From JAVBMU01 sp031552185 (GTDB taxonomy: Bacteria > Actinomycetota > Actinomycetes > Actinomycetales > Cellulomonadaceae): a stretch of 64,000 nucleotides of DNA. Position numbers and translations under genes: made by a program. Under the pieces are notes generated by a model. That model saw only the letters and a program-made list of their open reading frames with translations. It was not told the origin of the DNA and searched no databases. The stretch lies in the NCBI GenBank assembly GCA_031552185.1, contig JAVBMU010000076.1, positions 1-64,000 on the forward strand, in the 5' to 3' direction. Positions 35,615 through 43,916 of this stretch are shown here, in pieces; positions within the stretch are counted from its first letter, which is position 1; each line of letters opens with the position of its first letter.

Positions 35615-36989
35615 TCTTGACGTCCTGGTGGGCCGCCTGAAGCAATCCGCGATCGACGCCTGGATGGGAGGGCTCAGCGGTGGACAATGGATGCTGCGTC
35701 CCGCGCGATACGAAATGCTCTCCGGCAGCGCGATATACTTTGTCACCCGCCCGGGCAGTGACGGTGAGGGCGGCGGACTCTTCGGCTGCGAAACGCCGGA
35801 GACGTTGGGCACGCCCCCGGACTTAGAGCGGGCGGGCGGGTACGAGGCCCAGTTCGCCGGCATTCGCGCGACGATCGATACGATCGTCGAACCGTGGCGG
35901 TTCCTGCCCGATCCTAACGAGATCGCTGCGGTCGTCGAGAGCTGCAAGGACGTGACCGTCAAGCTCGCCGGCACCGCGACAACGTCGGCCGGAGAAGCCG
36001 TCGGCGGAGGAAACCTAGGGGGCTTCCTGAAGTCGATCGAGCAGACCTGCTCGGCAATGTCCGGCCGCACAATAGACACGTTCAAATCCAAGTTCATCAA
36101 CCAATTGGGGCGGACTATCGAGGGGTTTCACGCAGTCTCGATCGTCAGTGGAGCCGCCGTCGCCGGTCAAGGCGCCTTGTGGAAGGAGGCCCGGACCACG
36201 GTAGCCACGATCCTGGACAACGCTCGCGGGAAGTTCGATCTCGTGGCCCAGGGCTATGGCGGCTACTGGACCGAGACCATCAAAGCTCTGGGGTGGGTCT
36301 GGAAGGGCGTCGAGCTTTTCACGGGAGGGTCGATCCCGGTCAAGGCGGCCTCCCTCGGAATCCAGTTCCTCCAGAGCAACGTGCGCGACATCCCCGACGT
36401 CGTCAAGGGTTTCGAGACGTACGAACGCGGCGTCACGTCCCTGGTCGAGATGCTCGACGTCCTGAATAGCCAGATCAGATCCGAGGAACAAGTCGTCAAG
36501 GATAACCTTCTCAACAATCTCGACGGTATCGCCCGGCACAAGACGTCCTACGATCTGACCCAGTTCCCCATCCCGCCCGACAGCGACGTCATCATCGTCA
36601 ACCGCGACCTCACGCACGGCATCGCCCGCACCCATATGCCGCTGATCGCCGACGAACTCGACGCCATCGCGACCCTCACCTTCGGGGGACTGCCCGGCCA
36701 GGCGTTGCTGCGCGACGACCGGATCGGCATCGGCGAGCGGGGCCCGAGCAGCGAGGCCGGCCGACTGCAGTACCTCCTCTACGAACTGCTCAAAGACCTC
36801 GCCTGGGAGGTCCGCAACGGCGCCCGAAACCTCGAACTCGCCGTCGCGGACATCCTCGACCACGACGAGTCTGCTGCCCGGGAACTCCGCGAGCTCGAGA
36901 AGGTCATCGAGGCCGGCAGTCCCTACGACCCCTGGGGCGAACCAACCCTCACCCCAAGGCGCCCCAGCCGGGGACCCTACCCCGTCTAA
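35598..36989 (+). CDS. unknown 463-residue helical protein of duplicated cassette, copy 1
   Basis: No family recognised. It is predicted largely alpha-helical with no signal peptide or membrane helix of the usual strength. N-terminal block VGRLKQSAIDAWMGGLSGGQW, a loop with FVTRPGSDGEGGGLFGC, a central helical region (about 85-270) with ESCKDVTVKLAG and FLKSIEQTCSAMSG, and a C-terminal block TSYDLTQFPIPPDSDVIIV onward that is almost identical to the paralogue. The end is Pro/Arg-rich. GTG at 35598 follows AGGAGG. It overlaps the small membrane protein gene by 17 bases, so they probably act together. The long helical middle and small Trp/Gly N-terminus recall type VII secretion-associated proteins, but this is a guess. 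Confidence 0.7.
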   Translation: MPSYRDLDVLVGRLKQSAIDAWMGGLSGGQWMLRPARYEMLSGSAIYFVTRPGSDGEGGGLFGCETPETLGTPPDLERAGGYEAQFAGIRATIDTIVEPWRFLPDPNEIAAVVESCKDVTVKLAGTATTSAGEAVGGGNLGGFLKSIEQTCSAMSGRTIDTFKSKFINQLGRTIEGFHAVSIVSGAAVAGQGALWKEARTTVATILDNARGKFDLVAQGYGGYWTETIKALGWVWKGVELFTGGSIPVKAASLGIQFLQSNVRDIPDVVKGFETYERGVTSLVEMLDVLNSQIRSEEQVVKDNLLNNLDGIARHKTSYDLTQFPIPPDSDVIIVNRDLTHGIARTHMPLIADELDAIATLTFGGLPGQALLRDDRIGIGERGPSSEAGRLQYLLYELLKDLAWEVRNGARNLELAVADILDHDESAARELRELEKVIEAGSPYDPWGEPTLTPRRPSRGPYPV

Positions 36990-37080
36990 ACGAGTGATTC
37001 CGAAACGTGGGATCGGGTGGTTCGGGGGTGGCTCGGGCCGGCGCGGGCCGGCGCGGGCGCGCGCCGAGAGAGCCGGCGCG

Positions 37081-37170
37081 GCCGAGGTAGATCCGTGGTG
37101 TCGCGGGACCGGCGTGTCGGTCGCGCTACGGCTCTACCTCGCGCGCCGTGGCTCTACCTCGCGCGCCGTG
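37081..37170. repeat. B-type 20-nt inverted repeat element, copy 3
   Basis: One left unit GCCGAGGTAGATCCGTGG (37081 on), a core containing GGACCGGCGTGTCGG, and two identical right units GCTCTACCTCGCGCGCCGTG (37131-37150, 37151-37170). The core is the reverse complement of the copy-1 core (CCGACACGCCGGTCC). It directly abuts the A-type element. Confidence 0.75.
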
Positions 37171-37474
37171 GCACGCTCGGGTGGCGGTGGACGCAAGGCG
37201 GTGCGTCGCGAGTCAGAACTTGGCGCGGCCAGTCAGAACTTGGCACGGCCAGTCAGAACTTGGCGCGGCCAGTCAGAACTTGGCGCGGCCAGTCAGAACT
37301 TGGCGCGGCCAGTCAGAACTTGGCGCGGCCAGTCAGTACCGGGGCCGCCCGGGAAGTGCCGACACGCCGGGAAAACGAGCACCGAACAGCCGCAATGTAC
37401 TGACTCGACGTGCCAGGTACTGACTCGGCGCGCCAGGTACTGACTCGACGTGCCAGGTACTGACTCGACGCGAC
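37171..37474. repeat. composite dispersed repeat, element 3 (A array only)
   Basis: Left flank GGTGGACGCAAGGCGGTGCG, then seven 20-nt left units (37208-37347), six of which carry AGTCAGAACTTGGC rather than AGTCAGTACC. The conserved core follows (about 37354-37393), then four inverted units of AGGTACTGACTCGACGTGCC type (37395-37474). The C array and its right flank are absent. The left arm has drifted from the right arm but is internally uniform, as if homogenised after divergence. Confidence 0.85.
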
Positions 37475-37728
37475 GGAGGCCCCCGTCTCAACGCCCGTCC
37501 AGGATTGCCGCAGTTGCGAGCGGCCGACGCCGGGCCGAACCTGGCCCGACAATCGGGCCACCCCGCCGCCGAAAACCGCCACAATTCGGAATCACTCATC
37601 TAGTACCACAGCCGCGTTTTGTGGTCGTGACCTGAGGTGATGCGTCGTCAGTAGCGTGCGGTTCGGGCTCGGGTCCGGTGTCGTCGCCGCCGCGCCGGGC
37701 GGCAACTCGGCAGGACTCCGTGCGGGCG

Positions 37729-37870
37729 ACGGGTCAGGAAGATAGCCAAGGCCGCCTCGCCGCCTTGGTGGTCTACCTGTCGGTCACCGTGATCGCCTAC
37801 TTCGGCGCACCTTGTATGCAATGGCACCGCTCCGCCGGGAGGACCCCGGCTTCAAGTCCGGAGCAACGCA
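37729..37870 (+). pseudogene. decayed third copy of the small membrane protein gene
   Basis: Translation gives QEDSQGRLAALVVYLSVTVIA, alignable with QDARQARQTTLMVLLSSAVLA of copy 1, and after a frameshift APLRREDPGFKS, matching APSRREDPAASD near its C-terminus. The downstream nucleotides GGAGGACCCCGGCTTCAAG parallel GTGAGGATCCCGCGGCTTCAG in copy 1. The 5' part is missing or unrecognisable. Confidence 0.6.
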
Positions 37871-38006
37871 ACTCCGAGTGGCCGTTCTTTCAACGCCCCG
37901 ATCGGCCGGGTGGCGGACCCTCGGCGGCGCGGCCGACCGGCACCATTGTGCGGACAATTTTCCGGTCCGTACCGAGAACGACAATTACCCCGGTAGCATG
38001 GCCGCC

Positions 38007-38438
38007 ATGAAGAAATCAACGTGGGTGTGGCTCATTACATTTTGTCTTGCCATTTTCTGGCTCGTACTGTCCCCACCAAGCGTGGACACCTCCGAACTCG
38101 ATGACAACGTCGTCTGCGAATCGCTCGCCTGGGGTCTGGGTGCCCGAGACCTGGACAAGACCAGCATCGACGCCGCCCAAACCTGGGACGAATCGCTGGG
38201 CGGGTCTTCAGGTGAAGAAGGACGGCAAGCCATGTTGGCGAGTTTCGAGGAATCCGTCAGGACGTCGTGCCAAGACGCCCGCCAAGCCCGACTGACCACC
38301 GTTATCGTGATGTTCGGCGGAACCCTGCTCGGCGTCTGTCTCTACACAACATGGATCGCGCGGACGGCGCTCGCACGAACCCGTCCTGAGGATTCCACCG
38401 CTCCGAGGCAGGAGGAAGGCCGTGCCGAATTACAATGA
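38007..38438 (+). CDS. small membrane/secreted protein of duplicated cassette, copy 2
   Basis: Paralogue of 35183-35614 and the same length, 143 residues. It opens MKKSTWVWLITFCLAIFWLV, keeps the cysteines in VCESLAWGLGARDLDK and RTSCQDARQARLTT, and has the second helix VIVMFGGTLLGVCLYTTWIA. An ATG lies nine bases upstream as in copy 1. It overlaps the next gene by 17 bases. The two copies differ enough that the duplication is not very recent. Confidence 0.7.
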   Translation: MKKSTWVWLITFCLAIFWLVLSPPSVDTSELDDNVVCESLAWGLGARDLDKTSIDAAQTWDESLGGSSGEEGRQAMLASFEESVRTSCQDARQARLTTVIVMFGGTLLGVCLYTTWIARTALARTRPEDSTAPRQEEGRAELQ

Positions 38439-39819
38439 TTTCGACGGGCTGGTAGGTCGCCTAAAAAAATCTGCCATCGACGCCTGGATGCGCGGCGCGA
38501 AAGCGGGTCAGTGGGCCATCCTGCACGGGCGTTACGAAATGGCCTCCGGCGGTGCAACTTACTTTGTGACGCGCCCCGACGACAATGGCGAAGGTGGCGG
38601 CGTTCTAGGCTGCGACAGGCCCCAGACGCCGGGTGCCCCGGCCGACTATCACCAGGTGGACCGGTTCCAGTCCGAGTTCGAAGGTGTGCGCGCGACCATC
38701 GACGCCATCGTCGGACCCTGGCGGTTCCTGCCCGAACCGGGCGAGATCGCCGCAGTCCTCGAGAACTGCAAGGACGTGACGATCAGGCTCGCCGGTGCCG
38801 CGACAACCGCAGACGGGCAGGCGGTCGGCGGAGGAAGCCTCGGCGGGTTCTTGAAGTCAATCGAACAGACCTGCTCGGCAATGTCCGGCCACACGATCGA
38901 CACGTTCAAGTCCAAGTTCGTCAACCAACTGGGCCGGACAGTTGAGGGCTTTCACGCGATCTCGATCGTCAGCGGAGCCGCTGTCGGCGGGCAGCACGGC
39001 TTGTGGCGCGAGACTCGGGGCGCAGTCGCCGGAATCCTGGACAACGCCCGAAAGAAGTTCGACCTCGTCGCGCAGAGGTCCGGCGGTAACTGGAAGGAGA
39101 CTCTCGAAGCGTTCAAGTGGGTCTGGAAAGGGGTGGAACTTTTCGCCGGCGGCACGCTGCCGGTCAAGGCGGTCTCCCTCGGAATCCAGTTTCTCCAGAA
39201 CGGCGGGCCAAAAACTCCCGAACTCGACGAGAATTTCGACTCCTACGAGCGGGTCCTGGCCGTTCTCGTCAAGATGCTCGACGTGTTGAACAATCAAATC
39301 AAGGCCGAGGAACAGAAAATCCGGAATAACCTCCTCGACAACTTCGGCGGGATCACGCGGCACAAGACGTCCTACGATCTGACGCAGTTTCCCATCCCGC
39401 CCGACAGCGACGTCATCATTGTCGACCGCGACCTCACCCGCGGCATCGCCCGCACCCACATGCCGCTGATCGCCGACGAACTCGATGAGATCGCGAACCT
39501 CACCTTCGGCTGCCTCCCCGGCCGGGCGGTGCTGCGCGACGACCGGATCGGCATCGGCGAACGCGGCCCGAGCGACGAGGCCGGCAAGCTTCAATTCCTG
39601 CTCTACGAACTGCTCAAGGACCTCGCCTGGGAAGTGCGCAACGGCGCCCGAAACCTCGAACTCGCCGTCGCCGACATCCTCGACGGCGACGAGTCATCCG
39701 CCCAGGAACTCCGTCAGCTCGCCGACCTCATCACGGCCGGCAGCCCCTACGACCCCTGGCGCGAACCCGAACCCACCCCCACCCCAAGACGCCCCAGCCG
39801 CGGCCCCGCCCCCGTGTAG
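38422..39819 (+). CDS. unknown 465-residue helical protein of duplicated cassette, copy 2
   Basis: Paralogue of 35598-36989, colinear throughout. It shares VGRLKKSAIDAWM, FVTRPDDNGEGGGVLGC, WRFLPEPGEIAAVLENCKDV, FLKSIEQTCSAMSGHTIDTF and VSIVSGAAVGG-type blocks, and from TSYDLTQFPIPPDSDVIIV to the Pro/Arg tail the two are nearly identical. The middle region around residues 255-300 is the most diverged, which could reflect recognition of different partners. AGGAGGAAGG precedes the GTG start. It ends before a long hairpin. Confidence 0.7.
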   Translation: MPNYNDFDGLVGRLKKSAIDAWMRGAKAGQWAILHGRYEMASGGATYFVTRPDDNGEGGGVLGCDRPQTPGAPADYHQVDRFQSEFEGVRATIDAIVGPWRFLPEPGEIAAVLENCKDVTIRLAGAATTADGQAVGGGSLGGFLKSIEQTCSAMSGHTIDTFKSKFVNQLGRTVEGFHAISIVSGAAVGGQHGLWRETRGAVAGILDNARKKFDLVAQRSGGNWKETLEAFKWVWKGVELFAGGTLPVKAVSLGIQFLQNGGPKTPELDENFDSYERVLAVLVKMLDVLNNQIKAEEQKIRNNLLDNFGGITRHKTSYDLTQFPIPPDSDVIIVDRDLTRGIARTHMPLIADELDEIANLTFGCLPGRAVLRDDRIGIGERGPSDEAGKLQFLLYELLKDLAWEVRNGARNLELAVADILDGDESSAQELRQLADLITAGSPYDPWREPEPTPTPRRPSRGPAPV

Positions 39820-39891
39820 CGATCACCGCCCACGCCCGTGATCCTGGCCGGATCCGCCCCGACCCGGCCATCGGGCGAGCCGGGGACGGCC

Positions 39892-39980
39892 AACGCCGGG
39901 CGCCGCACCGAATCCGATGGGTTTCGGTGCGGCGCCCGGCGTTGATGTGCGGCGCCGGGCGTTGATGTGCGGCGCCGGGC
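39892..39980. terminator. 21-bp hairpin with duplicated 20-nt arm between convergent genes
   Basis: The left arm at 39892-39912 (AACGCCGGGCGCCGCACCGA plus A) pairs perfectly over 21 bp with 39923-39943 around a 10-nt loop. The right arm is then followed by two 20-nt relatives GTTGATGTGCGGCGCCGGGC (39941-39960, 39961-39980). It lies between the cassette gene (+) and the ImmA gene (-). The arm duplication with 20-nt period matches the A, B and C repeat elements. Confidence 0.8.
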
Positions 39981-40001
39981 GTTCGCCGTCGTCGTCTCGG
40001 C

Positions 40002-41138
40002 TCAGGTCGAGCTGACGACGCTCAGCGCGGGCCGGTTCGGCGGGCTCGTCTGCCGGCTGCCGGGCAGCGGCACGCTCACCTGCCCGAACGTCAAGCCATG
40101 CAGTTCCAGGGGCTGGATCCCGAGTTCGCGCCACACGGCGCCGGGGCTGACGCCCTGGTCGCGCAGCGCGGCGAAGACCGTCGAGAACACCCTCGACCGC
40201 TCGCGCGGGATTCCGCCCGGCTCGCTCGTCCGGAAGCCGCGCTGGGTGAGTTGGACGCAGTTCTGCCGGTAACTCCAGTCGGTGAGTCGGCCGACGTCGT
40301 ACAACCGCTTGGTCGCCGCCATCGCCGACACTCGGTAATAGCTGCGCAGGCGCAGGATTTGGGGCACCGCCGGCTCTCTACCGGCGTGCGCGAGCAGGTC
40401 GCGCCGAGGCATCAGGAAGGCCGACGCGAAGGCGTCGGCTTCCCGCTCGAGCTGCCGGCCGACCGTCCCGGCGTCATCGGCCGCGGCCGGGATGCGCGAG
40501 TGGAGCGTGAGGTGCGCCAGCTCGTGGGCCAGATCGAACCTGGACCGCTCGGCGGTCTTGGCCGTGGACAGGAACACGTAGGGCCGATCATTCAGCCAAA
40601 AACTGAAGGCGTCGACAGCTTCCGCGTCGGTCGGCAGGCTCAGCACCCGAACGCCGTGGGCCTCGCTGAGCTGGATCAAGTTCGGCAGCGGTTCCTCGCC
40701 CCGCCCCCACGCTGCGCGCAGCGCGGCCGCCCCCGATTCCGGGTCCTGCTGATCGAGGTCGGGGACGACGACGTCGGGCAGCGTGAACCGGTCCGCAATC
40801 CAGTCGTACAGCTCCGTCCCGATGCTCGCCGCGGCCCGGGCGGCCCCGAGCTGGGCCGCCGTCGCCCGCCGCCGGGCGCGGAAGAAACCCTGGTCGACGC
40901 CGATCGCGTGCCGCTCCGGCCGGACAAAGAACTCCGGCGCGACGCCGAGGGCGTCCGCCAGGTCACCCGCGCGGGAGCGGGGCGCCCCTTCGGTCTCGTA
41001 CGTCTGCAGGATCCGCGTCGTCACGCAGAGCTTCGACGACAGCGCAACCTTGGACATGCCGCGGCGCTCCCGTGCCAGCCGGATCCGCGAAGGGCTCAAC
41101 CGCGCCTCAGCGGGCCGCAATCTCAAACTCGACGTCAT
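40002..41138 (-). CDS. XRE helix-turn-helix / ImmA-IrrE metallopeptidase
   Basis: A 378-residue regulator-protease. N-terminal HTH (about 15-65: RIRLARERRGMSKVALSSKLCV...). The ImmA/IrrE peptidase domain has the zinc motif His205-Glu-Leu-Ala-His209 (FDLAHELAHLTLH) and the downstream Glu in QLEREADAFASAFLMP. Such proteins cleave repressors or act as the regulator of toxin-antitoxin and phage or ICE modules. The ATG at 41138 follows AGGTGG. It overlaps the end of the upstream gene by 32 bases, indicating a two-gene unit. Confidence 0.88.
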   Translation of the reverse strand: MTSSLRLRPAEARLSPSRIRLARERRGMSKVALSSKLCVTTRILQTYETEGAPRSRAGDLADALGVAPEFFVRPERHAIGVDQGFFRARRRATAAQLGAARAAASIGTELYDWIADRFTLPDVVVPDLDQQDPESGAAALRAAWGRGEEPLPNLIQLSEAHGVRVLSLPTDAEAVDAFSFWLNDRPYVFLSTAKTAERSRFDLAHELAHLTLHSRIPAAADDAGTVGRQLEREADAFASAFLMPRRDLLAHAGREPAVPQILRLRSYYRVSAMAATKRLYDVGRLTDWSYRQNCVQLTQRGFRTSEPGGIPRERSRVFSTVFAALRDQGVSPGAVWRELGIQPLELHGLTFGQVSVPLPGSRQTSPPNRPALSVVSST

Positions 41139-41769
41139 CGCCACCACCTGCGTCCCGGGGCACGATCAACTCGGCCCCGAACGTCCGCGCCGGAAGAATG
41201 ATGCGCTCCCGCCAGGCGTCCACGACGCCCCGGTCGCTGATGCGCATCGGAAGGGAAAGCTCAGCTCTCAACTCATCGTCCTGAGCGCGATAGTAGAGCA
41301 GGAACCAGGTCTCGACCGTGTCGACCTCGGCGGCGGCGAGGTCCGCGAGCAGCGCCATCAGGCTGAACTCCAGTTGGCCGTTGATCTGCACCGCGCGCGA
41401 GGACGCCTTGCCGCGCGGATTCGCCGTCCGCGGTGTCCGGTCCGCGAGACCGGTGTCCGCTGTCCCGCTCACGGGGATGATGCCGACCGTCCCACCCGGA
41501 TCGATCGCCCGCGGCGAGTTCCGATCGTCGTTCACCGTCCAGCCGTCGGCGGCGAGCCCCTGGCGGAGCATGCGAACGGTCTCCATCCACCGCAAGGATC
41601 CCGCTGCCGTGACGGGACTGAAGCGATCGGCCTGCCGGGCGGCGACGTCACCGGCATCGAGCGCGGCGGCGAGCCGGGCCGGGTCGACGCCGAGTTGGTC
41701 CAGTCGGCGGGCGACGGCACCGCCGGCATGAACCAGCGGTTCATGAATGGGACTGAACGCGTGCGACAT
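41107..41769 (-). CDS. hypothetical partner of the ImmA/XRE protein
   Basis: A 220-residue protein with no recognised domain. It has an alpha-helical N-terminal half (LVHAGGAVARRLDQLGVDPARLAAALD), a central region with a helix-rich TVRMLRQGLAADGWTVNDDR, then strands with TWFLLYYRAQDDELRAELSLPM. It starts MSHAFSPIHEPL at 41769, with GGAGG just upstream. Overlap with the ImmA gene suggests it is the ImmA target, a toxin or an antitoxin, but nothing in the sequence proves it. Confidence 0.65.
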   Translation of the reverse strand: MSHAFSPIHEPLVHAGGAVARRLDQLGVDPARLAAALDAGDVAARQADRFSPVTAAGSLRWMETVRMLRQGLAADGWTVNDDRNSPRAIDPGGTVGIIPVSGTADTGLADRTPRTANPRGKASSRAVQINGQLEFSLMALLADLAAAEVDTVETWFLLYYRAQDDELRAELSLPMRISDRGVVDAWRERIILPARTFGAELIVPRDAGGGDDVEFEIAAR

Positions 41770-41846
41770 GACGTCCTCCAAGGCGCGATCGGGGCCCCGC
41801 GATCGTCGCACACCCGTGTCGAAAACCGGAAAACGCCCTGGTCCCG

Positions 41847-43736
41847 CTACTGGGTGCCGGCGCACTGGGTGCCGGCGGCGACGTCCCAGAACCGGATCGT
41901 CCCGTCGGAGCCGGTGGACACGGCGCGCCCGTGCGCTCCCCACGCCACCGAGGTGACCCATTCACGGTGGCCCGTCAGTTCGCGCAGCGGCGTCCCGTCT
42001 GCACCGAGGACCCGCACGAGGCCGTCGGCGCCGCCGGACAGGATGCGGCCGTCCGGTCCAATCGCCACCGCCCGCACGGCGCCGTCGTGCCGCGCGACCA
42101 CGACACTTTGCGGCGGCGGATCGTCCGGACGGTGTCGAACCCGGGCCAACGCCGCCCGCAGACCGCGGCGACGCTCAGGCTGGTCGGCAGCGGGCCCGCC
42201 CGGGAGGCCCGGAGCCTCGGGTTTGCCAAGCGCGCCCGGAGCGGCCCAGATCCGCACCGTCCCGTCGTCGCCGCCCGACACGACCCGGCCGTCGGGGCAC
42301 ACCGCCACCGCGTTCACATCGGACTCGTGGCCCGTCAGCACCGCGATCGACGCCCCGGCGTGGTCCCAGATCCGCACCGCTCCCCCGTCGCCGCCGGACA
42401 CGACGGAACCGTCCGGGGCCACCGCGACCGCATTGGCGCGGTATTCGAAGCCCTCCAGCACCGCGAGCAGGGCGCCGTCCGCAGCCCAGATCCGCACCGT
42501 CGCATCCTCGCCGGTGGACACGACGGACCGCCCGTCCGGGGCAACCGCGACCGCACGCACGTCGCCCTCGTGACCCGTGAGCACCGCGAGCGGGGCGCCG
42601 GTCGAGTCCCAGATCCGCACCGTCCCGTCGGCGCTGCCGGAGACGATGCGGCCGTCAGGCGCCAACGCCACCGAATACACGAGGTCCTCATGTCCCGCCA
42701 ACACCACGACCGGGGTGCCACCCACCGGCCAGATCCGCACCGTCCCGTCCGAGCCCGCGGTCACGACGCGCCCATCCGGGCTTGCCGCCACCGCCTCGGC
42801 CTCGCCGTGGTGGGCCGGCCAGGCCACCCCCGGGGCGCCGTCGGGACCCCAGATCCGCACCGTTCCGTCGTTGCCTCCGGACACCACCCGCCCGTCCGGG
42901 GTCACCGCCACCGCGGTGACCACGCCGTCGTGCCCCCGAAGCGTCGCGAGCGGCTCGCGTCCGGGACCCCAGATCCGCACCGCGCCGTCGTCGCCGCCGG
43001 ACACCAGGAACCGGCCGTCCGGGGCCACCGCCACCGCCGTCACATCGCAGTCGAGAGCGGTCATCGCGGCGAGCTGCACGCCGTCCGCGCTCCAAACCCG
43101 CACCGATCCGGCGCTCCCACCGGAGATGATGCGACCATCGGAGCCCACCGCCAGCGCGGACACCCCGCCGTAGTGACCCTCAAGCACCGCGAGCTCGGCG
43201 CCGTCGGCGGCCCAGATCCGCACGGCTCCGCTCTCCCCGCCGGTGACGACGCGGCCATCGGGACACACCGCCACCGCATACACGTCCTCATCGTGGCCCT
43301 CGAGCACGGCGACTTCGGCGCCGTCCGCGGCCCGGATCCGCACCACCCCGCCCTCCCCGCCGGAGACGATGCGGCCATCGGGGAAGACCGCCACCGCGAA
43401 CACCTCGTCAGCGAAATAGTCCTCGTTGACGTGCTCCTCGAAAACCACGACATCAGGGCTGGTGAGGCTCCAGATCCGGACCGTCCCGTCCGCGCTGCCG
43501 GACACCACCCGGCCGTCCGGGGCGACGGCAAGCGCCGTGACCTCGAGCTCGTGCCCGATCAGCGTCCTGACCTCGGTGCCGTCGGCCGCCCAGATCCGTA
43601 CCTTCTCGTCCTCGCCGCCGGACACGATCCGCCCGTCCGGGCACACCGCCAGGGCCAGCACGGCTCCCGGGTGACCGGCATACGGTGCCGGGTCCGGCGC
43701 CGGGGGCAATTCCTCGGGCCACACTCCACTGCTCAC
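41847..43736 (-). CDS. WD40 repeat protein, 14 blades
   Basis: A 629-residue protein made almost entirely of WD40 repeats. I count 14 repeats of about 41 residues with the pattern GHxxxVxAVAVxPDGRVVSGGxDGTVRIW, enough for two seven-bladed propellers. There is a 50-residue low-complexity insert between repeats 12 and 13 (LPGGPAADQPERRRG). No kinase, caspase or NLR domain is fused, and no signal peptide is seen. Repeats are very similar also at the DNA level, pointing to recent amplification. The GTG at 43736 follows GGAGAG; the open frame upstream is low-complexity. Likely a scaffold for protein complexes. Confidence 0.88.
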   Translation of the reverse strand: MSSGVWPEELPPAPDPAPYAGHPGAVLALAVCPDGRIVSGGEDEKVRIWAADGTEVRTLIGHELEVTALAVAPDGRVVSGSADGTVRIWSLTSPDVVVFEEHVNEDYFADEVFAVAVFPDGRIVSGGEGGVVRIRAADGAEVAVLEGHDEDVYAVAVCPDGRVVTGGESGAVRIWAADGAELAVLEGHYGGVSALAVGSDGRIISGGSAGSVRVWSADGVQLAAMTALDCDVTAVAVAPDGRFLVSGGDDGAVRIWGPGREPLATLRGHDGVVTAVAVTPDGRVVSGGNDGTVRIWGPDGAPGVAWPAHHGEAEAVAASPDGRVVTAGSDGTVRIWPVGGTPVVVLAGHEDLVYSVALAPDGRIVSGSADGTVRIWDSTGAPLAVLTGHEGDVRAVAVAPDGRSVVSTGEDATVRIWAADGALLAVLEGFEYRANAVAVAPDGSVVSGGDGGAVRIWDHAGASIAVLTGHESDVNAVAVCPDGRVVSGGDDGTVRIWAAPGALGKPEAPGLPGGPAADQPERRRGLRAALARVRHRPDDPPPQSVVVARHDGAVRAVAIGPDGRILSGGADGLVRVLGADGTPLRELTGHREWVTSVAWGAHGRAVSTGSDGTIRFWDVAAGTQCAGTQ

Positions 43737-43916
43737 GCCTGGATCTCTCCGACTCCTCCGACACGCCGCCGCCGATTTCTCCGCCGGCGATTCTCCGCCG
43801 GCGCCCGCTTCTCGGCCGCCGGCGGCGCCCACGCCGCCATTATGGCAGCTCAGGACCGCCTTTGGCGCGGTCGTCCCGGACGGCGCGAGGTTCGCCCGAC
43901 GACGCACGTCACCGAC

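Larger units (their letters stand above)
36990..38006. other. 1.0-kb region between the duplicated cassettes
   Basis: It holds repeat element 3 (B type 37081-37170, A type 37171-37474) and a decayed third copy of the small membrane protein gene (about 37729-37870). Nothing else is supported. TAGCAT at 37994 mirrors the motif before copy 1. Confidence 0.65.

Noticed and set aside
37678..38010. A separate 110-codon gene between the cassettes
   Set aside because: The frame has a poor start and contains the decayed copy of the small membrane protein gene plus random sequence.
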